Origin: an uncultured Mogibacterium sp. | GTDB taxonomy: Bacteria; Bacillota_A; Clostridia; Peptostreptococcales; Anaerovoracaceae | Direction of reading: 5' to 3' | Assembly: GCF_938039775.1 (NCBI RefSeq) | Contig: NZ_CALHTQ010000104.1 | Coordinates: 1-12,834, forward strand | DNA length: 12,834 bases | Shown: in pieces, positions 5,708 to 12,834 of the stretch | How positions within the stretch are numbered: position 1 is the stretch's first letter | How the letters are laid out: every line of letters starts with the position of its first letter | The notes under the pieces: generated by a model | The model's database searches: none | Seen by the model: the letters and a program-made list of their open reading frames with translations, nothing else | Told to the model about the DNA's origin: nothing | Program-made: the position numbers and the translations under genes

Positions 5708-8305
5708 ATGGGTCTTTCACCGATGATGAAGCAATATTTTGATATAAAAGAACAGTATAAAGACTGCCTGCTCATGTATAGACTAGGCGACTTTTACGAG
5801 CTGTTTTTTGACGATGCTCTCACGACCTCACGTGAGTTAGAACTGACACTAACCGGTAGAAACTGCGGACTTGAGGAACGTGCTCCGATGTGTGGAGTAC
5901 CTTTTCATGCCGCAAACTCATACATAGCTAAGCTTGTATCAAAAGGTTATAAAGTAGCTATATGCGAGCAGGTTGAAGATCCTAAGGAAGCAAAAGGTAT
6001 AGTTAGGCGTGAAGTCGTAAGGATAATTACTCCAGGAACGATTGATATCGATGAAGCAACTTCCGCTAATGACAATCTATATCTATCATCTGTATATATT
6101 ACTAATAAGACAAGCTCTATAGCTTATGCAGATATTACGACTGGTGAATTCACAGCACTTGAGGTGCGTGACGACCATGATAATGAACAATTAATTTCGG
6201 AGCTTTCCCGTATAGCACCTAAGGAAGTCATTTATTTTGACGAAACCTCTTCAGATTTCATCGATAGATATTCTAAGGCAGCTCCAGAAACGTATATAAA
6301 CCATATTGACGAATCATATTTCAAATATTCCTCATGCGAAGACATACTAAAGTCGCAGTTTGAGGTTACATCGCTTATCCCGCTAGATATCCAGGACAAG
6401 ATCGAGGTTACCATAGCTTCTGGAGCCTTGCTCTTATATCTGATGGAGACCGAGAAGCATGCTTCTCCTCAGATAAAACACCTAACACTCAAGGAAACTG
6501 GTCTTAGTATGATTCTCGACCGCGCAACCATGCGTAACCTAGAACTACTTGAGACACAATATAACCAGAGTCAGAAGGGTTCTCTTTTAGATGTAATCGA
6601 TAAAACTCATACAGCAATGGGGGGACGACTTATCAGAAGATTCATCAAAGAACCTTTGAAGGAAAGTTCTACTATTAACAAGAGGCTCGATGCAGTAGAA
6701 GCTCTTGTTGATTTGCCAATAAATAGAACTAACATAGTCTCATCGCTGAAGCATGTATATGATTTTGAGCGACTTACAGCAAGGATTGCAAGCATGAGAG
6801 CAAATGGAAAAGATCTCATAGCTCTCAAGACTACTATAAGAGAGCTTCCATCTATTAAGGAGGAGCTCCAGAATATCGATACACCTCTTTTAAATGAATT
6901 ATATTCATCGCTCGATGATTTTTCAGAGCTAGAAGAGCTTATCGAGAATTCAATAGTTGAAGAACCTCCGTTCACGATTACAGATGGAGATTTGATCAAA
7001 CCTGGTTACTCTGAGGAACTTGATAAACTTAAACTTTCAATCAAAGATGCTAAAGAATGGATTACAGGACTAGAAGCTAGGGAAAAAGAAAGAACAGGCA
7101 TCAAGAATTTAAAGGTTGGATTCAACAAGGTATTTGGTTATTATATCGATATCAGCAAATCTAATCTTCCTCTAGTACCAGACGACTATATTAGAAAGCA
7201 GACACTTGTTAACAACGAGAGATATATAACGCCAGAGCTCAAAGAGAAGGAGAGCCTAGTTCTTTCAGCGGAAGCTAAAATTAATACCATTGAATATGAG
7301 ATTTTCAAGGATGTAAGAGCTTCGATTGAGCCGTATTTTGCAAGACTACAAAAGGCTTCAGCCTCTGTTGCATTGCTCGACGTACTTTCGTCTCTAGCTG
7401 ATATTGCTTCACGCTATGGTTATGTCAAGCCAATCGTCGACGATTCAAATGTAATAGACATAAAGAACGGTCGTCACCCTGCAGTAGAGCAAATGATTGG
7501 CGAAGGACTGTTTGTATCGAACAGCACATTACTAGATACTGTAACGCGTAGCATGCTAATCATCACAGGGCCTAATATGTCAGGTAAATCGACTTATATG
7601 CGTCAAACTGCGATAATAGTTCTGATGGCACAACTAGGCTCCTTTGTCCCATGCGAAAGTGCACATATCGGAGCAGTTGATAGAGTGTTCACTAGAATAG
7701 GTGCTTCTGATAACCTGTCGTACGGTCAATCCACTTTCTATATCGAGATGAGCGAGCTTGCAAATATCCTTCGAAATGCAACCCAGCGCAGTCTCATCAT
7801 ACTGGATGAGATTGGAAGGGGTACAAGTACTTTTGATGGACTTTCAATAGCATGGGCTACGATAGAATACTTATCAAAGCCAGGAAATTGCATCAGAACA
7901 ATGTTCGCCACCCACTATCATGAGTTAACTGTTCTTGAGAACAAGTATGCAAATGTAAAGAACCTTTCTGTTGCCGTCAGCGAGCAGGGCAGCGATATTG
8001 TTTTTTTACATAAAATATCAGAACAGCCTGCTAGCAAGAGCTACGGAATTCATGTAGCAAAGATAGCTGGTGTACCTTCTGAAATCCGCAAAAGGGCAAC
8101 CGCAAAGCTTCGTGAACTTGAGTCGGGTTCTAGTGCTTCACCTTTGACTAGTGACCCAATATCTTTCTTCGGTCAAAATATCGTAGCCGAGGAAGAAACT
8201 GGCTATGACGAAGTCATCGATGAGATTAAAGATATTAACCTTAATAACATCACTCCAATGGATGCGATGTTAAAACTTAAGGAAATTCAGGATAAATTAA
8301 AATAG
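5708..8305 (+). CDS. mutS: DNA mismatch repair protein MutS
   Basis: Recognises base mismatches and small loops in new DNA and, with ATP, recruits MutL. The 865-residue length is normal for MutS1. The N-terminal domain carries the mismatch-reading Phe-x-Glu motif in GDFYELFFDDA (Phe29, Glu31) and ERAPMCGVPFHA. The connector, lever and clamp regions follow (TQYNQSQKGSLLDVIDKT, GFNKVFGYYIDISKSN, YITPELKEKE). The ABC-type ATPase shows Walker A GPNMSGKST (621-629), SFYIEMSE-like text (STFYIEMSELANIL), Walker B ILDEIGRGTSTFDG (Asp700, Glu701) and the ATHYHEL switch, then SYGIHVAKIAG. The tail contains PISFF at 817-821 where a beta-clamp motif such as QLSFF is expected. The ATG has a strong AAAGGGGG site (5694-5701). 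mutL follows after 12 bases, the classical mutSL pair. Confidence 0.98.
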   Translation: MGLSPMMKQYFDIKEQYKDCLLMYRLGDFYELFFDDALTTSRELELTLTGRNCGLEERAPMCGVPFHAANSYIAKLVSKGYKVAICEQVEDPKEAKGIVRREVVRIITPGTIDIDEATSANDNLYLSSVYITNKTSSIAYADITTGEFTALEVRDDHDNEQLISELSRIAPKEVIYFDETSSDFIDRYSKAAPETYINHIDESYFKYSSCEDILKSQFEVTSLIPLDIQDKIEVTIASGALLLYLMETEKHASPQIKHLTLKETGLSMILDRATMRNLELLETQYNQSQKGSLLDVIDKTHTAMGGRLIRRFIKEPLKESSTINKRLDAVEALVDLPINRTNIVSSLKHVYDFERLTARIASMRANGKDLIALKTTIRELPSIKEELQNIDTPLLNELYSSLDDFSELEELIENSIVEEPPFTITDGDLIKPGYSEELDKLKLSIKDAKEWITGLEAREKERTGIKNLKVGFNKVFGYYIDISKSNLPLVPDDYIRKQTLVNNERYITPELKEKESLVLSAEAKINTIEYEIFKDVRASIEPYFARLQKASASVALLDVLSSLADIASRYGYVKPIVDDSNVIDIKNGRHPAVEQMIGEGLFVSNSTLLDTVTRSMLIITGPNMSGKSTYMRQTAIIVLMAQLGSFVPCESAHIGAVDRVFTRIGASDNLSYGQSTFYIEMSELANILRNATQRSLIILDEIGRGTSTFDGLSIAWATIEYLSKPGNCIRTMFATHYHELTVLENKYANVKNLSVAVSEQGSDIVFLHKISEQPASKSYGIHVAKIAGVPSEIRKRATAKLRELESGSSASPLTSDPISFFGQNIVAEEETGYDEVIDEIKDINLNNITPMDAMLKLKEIQDKLK
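6452..6467 (+). repeat. 16-base perfect palindrome inside mutS
   Basis: GAGAAGCATGCTTCTC equals its own reverse complement. Six-base arms ATCTGA (6438-6443) and TCAGAT (6469-6474) are also complementary around it, leaving eight unpaired bases on the left and one on the right. It encodes part of the MutS core, so codon constraint or chance is a sufficient explanation. No function is claimed. Confidence 0.6.
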
Positions 8306-8317
8306 ATAGGAGTTACC

Positions 8318-10186
8318 ATGATTAGAATTCTTGATGAGTTTATAGCAGATAAAATAGCAGCAGGCGAAGTAATCGAACGCCCACTTTCTATTGTTAAAGA
8401 GCTTATCGAGAACTCAATTGATGCGGGCTCATCTCAGATTGTTGTTGAGATAAGAAACGGAGGAAAGTCATATATCAGAGTAACCGATAACGGTTCAGGA
8501 ATCGCAAGTGATGAAGTTGAACTAGCGTTCGAAAGACATGCTACAGGTAAGATATCTGAACTAAGTGATTTAGATCATATAAATACACTTGGGTTTAGAG
8601 GAGAGGCGCTTGCTAGTATAACGGCTATTTCCAGGCTTACCATCTATACCAAGACAGAGGACTCTGAACTAGGAACAAAGCTAAAAATGCAGGGTGGAGC
8701 AATAGTTAGCATTGAAAAAACAGGCATGAATACAGGAACTACTATGGTTGTTGAAGACGTCTTTTACAACACCCCTGCAAGACGTAAGTTTATGAAGAGC
8801 GATGCAGCAGAGGCAACCGTAATCATTGATATGATTCAGAAAATGGCAATCTATTACTCGCATATTGCTTTTAGACTCATCAACAATAAGCAGACTGTCA
8901 TTGCCACACCAGGTACGGGAAATATCCTCAATACTATTCAAGCGATATATCCATCTTATCGTGAGCTAATCGAAATTAATGGCGAATTCGTACATGGCTT
9001 CATCTCTGATCCAGGCAGTACTAAGAGCAACAAAAGAGGTCAGATTTTCTTCGTAAATGGTAGGTATATCAGCAGTTCTACAATTGAAAAGGGGATTTCA
9101 AAGGGATATGGGGATAGAATATTCTCAGGCCATCCAATCTGCATACTTTTTCTTGAAGTTAACCCAGAAACAATAGACGTAAATATACATCCTAATAAAA
9201 AAGAAATCAAATTTCTCCAGGAAGATGAGATAATCAAAGATATAGAGCAGGCAATCAAACATGTTATTAACTCTGAAAATACAATTCCATCAGCTATGGG
9301 ACATAGGTTGGAAGGTGTTTCAGATATAAAAGCCTCTTCATCTACTTCGGATTATCACTATGCGGATAACTATTCCAAATCATCTTGTTCTTCTCATATA
9401 ACAGATTCTCTTGATATTAATCATGTTGAAGTGAAAGAACAGATCACGCAGATGGATATTAAATCATTCCTAGCATCAAAAACTCGCGTTTCTGATACTA
9501 CCGATGATTATAAATTGGATGATGAATCTGATGTAAAATCCTGCGAGAGTGACACCGAAAATGTTATAATAAAAGAGCAAATTCAGCTTAATACACCTGC
9601 TGTAAAGGCATTCGAGTTTGAATCACTCGTATACAAGGGTTATCTGTTTGATACTTATATCATTATGCAGTCATCTGATGTTGCTTATCTTCTTGATCAA
9701 CACGCTGCACACGAACGTATCATGTACGAGAGATTTATAAACATGTACAACGATTCGGAGCATATCTCACAGCCAATGCTAGTTCCTTTTTCGATTGAAA
9801 CGTCAAGTGATGTATATTCTGCTGAGAGATTCTGGATGGATGATATTGTTAAGCTAGGCTTCGATATAGACGATTTTGGAAATAACACATTTATCGTCCG
9901 TGGTATTCCTACATACATGGATAAAGGTGAAGCAGAGTTATTTCTGCACACATACATAGAGGACCCAGAATCTCGTTCAGAACGCGGAAATACTACTATT
10001 ATCGATAAACTTATCATGAGATCTTGTAAGGCTGCTGTAAAAGGTAATAATAAGCTCAGCGACAGGGAGATACAGGAGCTGCTTGAACAATTATCAAACT
10101 GTGTAAATCCTTTTAGCTGTCCGCACGGAAGACCTACATTTATAAGGTTTACATTATCTGAAATTTCGCGCGCATTTAAGCGCTAA
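8318..10186 (+). CDS. mutL: DNA mismatch repair protein MutL, endonuclease type
   Basis: Partner of MutS that nicks the new strand in organisms lacking MutH. The 622-residue protein has an N-terminal GHKL ATPase (about 1-315): Glu28 and ENSIDAG (31-37), DNGSG (57-61), GFRGEAL (92-98), FYNTPARRKF, FVNGRYI and NIHPNKKEIKF (from 289). A Ser/Asp-rich, probably disordered linker spans about 318-435. The C-terminal dimerisation and endonuclease domain has the catalytic metal motif DQHAAHERIMYE (460-471; DQHA-x2-E-x4-E), a likely beta-clamp-binding QPMLVP (485-490; B. subtilis has QEMIVP), SCKAAVKGN (569-577) and CPHGRPT (601-607), which complete the zinc site. Unlike E. coli MutL it should therefore be an active nuclease. 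AGGAG at 8308-8312 precedes the ATG. Translation is probably linked to mutS, 12 bases upstream. Confidence 0.98.
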   Translation: MIRILDEFIADKIAAGEVIERPLSIVKELIENSIDAGSSQIVVEIRNGGKSYIRVTDNGSGIASDEVELAFERHATGKISELSDLDHINTLGFRGEALASITAISRLTIYTKTEDSELGTKLKMQGGAIVSIEKTGMNTGTTMVVEDVFYNTPARRKFMKSDAAEATVIIDMIQKMAIYYSHIAFRLINNKQTVIATPGTGNILNTIQAIYPSYRELIEINGEFVHGFISDPGSTKSNKRGQIFFVNGRYISSSTIEKGISKGYGDRIFSGHPICILFLEVNPETIDVNIHPNKKEIKFLQEDEIIKDIEQAIKHVINSENTIPSAMGHRLEGVSDIKASSSTSDYHYADNYSKSSCSSHITDSLDINHVEVKEQITQMDIKSFLASKTRVSDTTDDYKLDDESDVKSCESDTENVIIKEQIQLNTPAVKAFEFESLVYKGYLFDTYIIMQSSDVAYLLDQHAAHERIMYERFINMYNDSEHISQPMLVPFSIETSSDVYSAERFWMDDIVKLGFDIDDFGNNTFIVRGIPTYMDKGEAELFLHTYIEDPESRSERGNTTIIDKLIMRSCKAAVKGNNKLSDREIQELLEQLSNCVNPFSCPHGRPTFIRFTLSEISRAFKR

Positions 10187-10209
10187 TCATATACGGAAGG
10201 AAAATTTTT

Positions 10210-11136
10210 ATGACCACAGGCAATAATAAAGTTTACATAATTGGCGGACCTACCGCTGCTGGAAAGAGTGTAGTTGCTCTATACCTCGCAAAAAGAATTA
10301 AGGGCGAGATTGTTAACTGTGACTCAGTGCAGTTATATAAGTACCTGGATATAGGAAGTGCTAAACCTTCACAGAAGGATATGGATACAATTCCTCATCA
10401 TCTATACGGTTTAGTTGATCCTGCAGATGATATTACTGTAGCTCAGTATCAGCAGCTTGCTTTTGATAAAATTGATGAAATATTATCTCGAGGCAAGACC
10501 CCAATAGTTGTAGGAGGAACAGGACTGTATCTTAACTCGCTGATTTATAAGATGTCATTTGCAGCTAAGCCGATTAACCTCAAGAGGAGAGATGAGCTAG
10601 AGCAATTAGCAGAGGTAAGAGGTAAGGAGTATCTCTTTGAACTTCTATCTGCAGTCGATCCAGAAGCCGCTGCTAGAATTCATCCAAATAATATCAGAAA
10701 GATTATCAGAGCAATTGAAGCATATGAACTAGGCTCTAAACTAGAATCGATGGACAAGCTTGAACCTAATACTAAGTATGACTTCAAGATTCACATCGTT
10801 AATATGGACCGCGAATGGCTTTACACACGTATCAATAGACGTGTAGACAAACTAATGGAAGAGGGATTACTCAAGGAAGTAAAACACCTTCTATCTATGG
10901 GCTATAACCACGACACTCCAGCGATGAAGGGGATCGGTTATAAAGAACTACTCTCATATCTAGATGGTAATTCAACTCTCGAAGAAGCAGTTAATGATAT
11001 CAAGACTAATACGCGTCATTACGCTAAACGCCAGCTTACCTGGTTCAAGCGTTATGAAAATGCTCACTGGGTTGATATTCAGAAAGGTCAGATGGTCGGC
11101 AATATAGTTGACGAGATTTTAGAAACTAGCAGATAA
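10210..11136 (+). CDS. miaA: tRNA dimethylallyltransferase
   Basis: Transfers the dimethylallyl group of DMAPP to N6 of A37 in tRNAs reading UNN codons, giving i6A, which MiaB can convert to ms2i6A. The 308-residue length is normal. Motifs: P-loop GGPTAAGKS (12-20), VNCDSVQLYKYLDIGSAKPS with the catalytic Asp38, HHLYGLVDP, VVGGTGLYLNSL with Thr104 in the substrate channel, RRVDKLMEEGLLKEV, AMKGIGYKEL and TRHYAKRQLTWFKR. GGAAGG at 10195-10200 precedes the ATG. It follows mutL after 23 bases, a mutS-mutL-miaA order seen in many bacteria. Its prenyl donor derives from the MEP pathway begun by Dxs in the same cluster. In many Firmicutes hfq comes next, but here a recombinase gene follows after nine bases. 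Confidence 0.98.
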   Translation: MTTGNNKVYIIGGPTAAGKSVVALYLAKRIKGEIVNCDSVQLYKYLDIGSAKPSQKDMDTIPHHLYGLVDPADDITVAQYQQLAFDKIDEILSRGKTPIVVGGTGLYLNSLIYKMSFAAKPINLKRRDELEQLAEVRGKEYLFELLSAVDPEAAARIHPNNIRKIIRAIEAYELGSKLESMDKLEPNTKYDFKIHIVNMDREWLYTRINRRVDKLMEEGLLKEVKHLLSMGYNHDTPAMKGIGYKELLSYLDGNSTLEEAVNDIKTNTRHYAKRQLTWFKRYENAHWVDIQKGQMVGNIVDEILETSR

Positions 11137-11145
11137 AAAGGTAAC

Positions 11146-12309
11146 ATGGCTATTAAGAGAACTACCAGAGCCGCTAGCGGTGATGCTAAGCGGCTCAAGA
11201 TCCATAACAAGTCTGATAAACCAGACAATGTTATTGAAAAAGAAAACGAAATATATATGCAATGCGAGGCAATTGAACGCGAACTACCAAGTTTTATGCG
11301 TTCATATTTTGTATTTCTAAAAGGAAATGTTCTTCCTATGACGAGACTCGCTTACCTGCAGGATGTCCGCTTTTTCTTAGATTATATAATAACCAACACT
11401 TCACTTACTGATGCTGATGTTCCTAAGGATATCAAGCTTGATGAAATCCGTGATATTACATCAATAGATGTAAATCTATTTATCGACTTCTGCCGCAAGT
11501 ACACAGTAGATGATGGAGATAAGATAATCATTTACGAGAATAACAACAAAACTCTTGCTCGTAAGAAATCATCTGTTTCAGTACTTTTTAAGCAGCTTTA
11601 TCGAGATGGATTAATAGAGAACAACATAACAGATGGATTCGATCCAATAAAAGTCCCCAAGCCAGGTGAACGTGAGATCAAGGCGCTTCAAGATGACGAG
11701 GTTATGGTTATGCTCGATGCGGTAACTACCGGCTCAAATATGACACCACACGAACTAAAGTATTGGGAGAAGACTAAGCTACGAGATAAAGCTATTCTGA
11801 TACTTTTCTTGACTTATGGTCTCAGACTATCTGAACTTCAGCAACTTAATATTTCATCCTTTAACTTTTCTCGCGGAGAATTTACTATTTACCGTAAGAG
11901 GGGCAAAGAGTCGAGTATGCCTATTAATCGCTCAGTACAGATAACTGTTCAGGATTATATTAACAACGAGCGCTCTACTATATCAGAGGAAACAGAAGCC
12001 GACGAGGATGCTCTTTTCCTTTCTTTGCAGGGAAGACGTATGACATCAAGATCTATAAGGGAACTTGTAAAAAAATATACGGCTATAGCTCTTAACACGA
12101 CTAAACACAATGGTTATAGCCCTCATAAGCTTCGTGCAACAGCAGCTACCAGCCTTATTGGACGCGGAAATTCCATATATGATGTACAGGCTTTACTGGA
12201 TCACGAGCAGGTAACTACCACACAGATTTATGCATCACATAAAATGAATGTAAAGCGCGACTTGGTCAAGGATATGGAATGGGAGATAGAGAGAAAGGAC
12301 AACGATTAA
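11146..12309 (+). CDS. Tyrosine recombinase, XerC/XerD-like
   Basis: Site-specific recombinase of the phage integrase family. The 387-residue protein has a basic then acidic extension (about 1-45), a SAM-like core-binding domain (about 48-165, with SYFVFLKGNVLPMTRLAYLQDVRFFLDYI) and a catalytic domain (about 175-375). The catalytic set is complete: Arg227 in TYGLRLSEL, a beta-hairpin Lys in YRKRGKESSMPI (Lys251 or Lys254), His327 and Arg330 in SPHKLRATAATSL, His353 in LLDHEQVTTTQIYA and nucleophile Tyr362. LDH replaces the more usual LGH. XerC/D proteins are about 300 residues, so it is long. Position inside a housekeeping operon, no attachment sites and no phage genes favour a resident Xer-type role such as dimer resolution over a mobile-element integrase, but the family alone does not prove it. 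AAGG precedes the ATG, and the stop shares one base with the next start. Confidence 0.88.
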   Translation: MAIKRTTRAASGDAKRLKIHNKSDKPDNVIEKENEIYMQCEAIERELPSFMRSYFVFLKGNVLPMTRLAYLQDVRFFLDYIITNTSLTDADVPKDIKLDEIRDITSIDVNLFIDFCRKYTVDDGDKIIIYENNNKTLARKKSSVSVLFKQLYRDGLIENNITDGFDPIKVPKPGEREIKALQDDEVMVMLDAVTTGSNMTPHELKYWEKTKLRDKAILILFLTYGLRLSELQQLNISSFNFSRGEFTIYRKRGKESSMPINRSVQITVQDYINNERSTISEETEADEDALFLSLQGRRMTSRSIRELVKKYTAIALNTTKHNGYSPHKLRATAATSLIGRGNSIYDVQALLDHEQVTTTQIYASHKMNVKRDLVKDMEWEIERKDND

Positions 12310-12834
12310 TGACTAGCTATAATGAGCATCTTATAAAGAATTTCGGTATAAAGCCTGACGTTTTAGACTTAGTAGATAGAGCAGAGGAGAAGCTCAAAGA
12401 GCAGTTTTCTGAACTCGAAAATATATGTGCTATTAACCAGCTCAAAGTTCTAGGTGCATTTCAAGATAATAAAATCAGCGATTCACACTTCGCATGGAAC
12501 ACTGGATATGGCTATGATGATGCGGGTCGTGAAGCTGTTGAAAAGGTTTATGCTAGTATTTTCAATACTGAGGCAGCTCTTGTCCGACCTAATATAGTAA
12601 ATGGTACACATGCGCTCTCTACAACTCTTTTCGGTCTTCTTAAACCTGGTGAAGAGCTGATATACGTAACTGGCAGACCTTATGACACACTCCAGACTGT
12701 TATCGGAATCAATGATCATGAGTACATGGGTACTCTGACAGATTATGGCATCAAATATAGTGAAGTTGGATTAAATGATAATTGGGACGTTGATTTAGCT
12801 GCAATACAAAGATCCATTCACGATAATACACGTG
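12309..12834 (+). CDS. Methionine gamma-lyase family protein (YnbB/'aluminium resistance'), 3' end missing
   Basis: The frame stays open to the window edge, giving 175 residues of a family that is usually a little over 400 long. It starts at an ATG sharing one base with the recombinase stop (TAATG), with AAAGGA at 12294-12299 as ribosome site. Recognisable family blocks are WNTGYGYDDAGREAVEKVYA, RPNIVNGTHALS, and LLKPGEELIYVTGRPYDTLQTVIG, typical of the PLP-dependent fold-type I family (Pfam Met_gamma_lyase) that includes B. subtilis YnbB. The PLP lysine would lie beyond the window. The family is named after methionine gamma-lyase and aluminium-resistance reports, but its true substrate is not settled. 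In Firmicutes it is often found near miaA and upstream of glnR, which fits this location. Confidence 0.9.
   Translation, partial: MTSYNEHLIKNFGIKPDVLDLVDRAEEKLKEQFSELENICAINQLKVLGAFQDNKISDSHFAWNTGYGYDDAGREAVEKVYASIFNTEAALVRPNIVNGTHALSTTLFGLLKPGEELIYVTGRPYDTLQTVIGINDHEYMGTLTDYGIKYSEVGLNDNWDVDLAAIQRSIHDNTR

Noticed and set aside
8001..8007. T7 run in mutS as a possible phase-variation tract
   Set aside because: Seven bases is short, similar runs occur in neighbouring genes (for example 102-108 and 821-827) in this AT-rich DNA, and the frame is intact.
10167..10184. GC-rich CGCGCGC...AGCGCT pairing at the end of mutL as a possible terminator
   Set aside because: The stem is only about four base pairs, lies within the coding end of mutL, and has no following T-run.
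11146..12309. Recombinase as the integrase of an integrated mobile element
   Set aside because: No tRNA, direct repeats, excisionase, phage or conjugation genes nearby; it is tightly packed between housekeeping genes on the same strand.
1..12834. CRISPR array, defence island, riboswitch or structured RNA
   Set aside because: There are no regularly spaced repeats and no gene-free stretch above 23 bases in which such an element could sit.

Overview
The window is a dense stretch of bacterial housekeeping chromosome. It carries eleven genes, all on the + strand, with nine complete and one cut at each end. The longest gap between genes is 23 bases, and four neighbouring pairs overlap. Base composition is AT-rich, Shine-Dalgarno sites are strong and purine-rich, and the gene order (TsaD-like paralogue, xseA, xseB, ispA, dxs, tlyA, then mutS, mutL, miaA and a methionine gamma-lyase family gene) is typical of Firmicutes, class Clostridia. 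A more exact placement, for example a non-sporulating family such as Anaerovoracaceae, is only a guess.

Layout. Bases 2-808 hold the 3' part of a TsaD/Kae1-like gene. Bases 780-2130 encode both subunits of exonuclease VII. Bases 2139-4909 encode two isoprenoid enzymes, the short-chain prenyl diphosphate synthase IspA and 1-deoxy-D-xylulose-5-phosphate synthase Dxs. Bases 4893-5687 encode the rRNA 2'-O-methyltransferase/haemolysin family protein TlyA. Bases 5708-10186 encode MutS and an endonuclease-type MutL. Bases 10210-11136 encode the tRNA prenyltransferase MiaA. Bases 11146-12309 encode a tyrosine recombinase of XerC/XerD type with a complete catalytic set. From 12309 to the end runs the N-terminal part of a PLP-dependent methionine gamma-lyase family (YnbB-like, 'aluminium resistance') protein.

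The genes fall into three themes: DNA repair and recombination (XseA/XseB, MutS/MutL, the recombinase), isoprenoid supply and use (Dxs, IspA, and MiaA, which consumes DMAPP), and RNA modification (TlyA, MiaA, possibly the TsaD-like protein). The spacing suggests one long transcript with translational coupling. I see no terminator, convincing promoter, tRNA, rRNA, CRISPR array, insertion sequence or attachment site.

I did not find a previously undescribed system. The points most worth a second look are the TsaD-like paralogue with intact metal ligands, the XerC/D-like recombinase embedded in a housekeeping operon with an unusual N-terminal extension, the unusual clamp-binding tail of MutS, and the local order (tlyA directly followed by mutS; no hfq after miaA).
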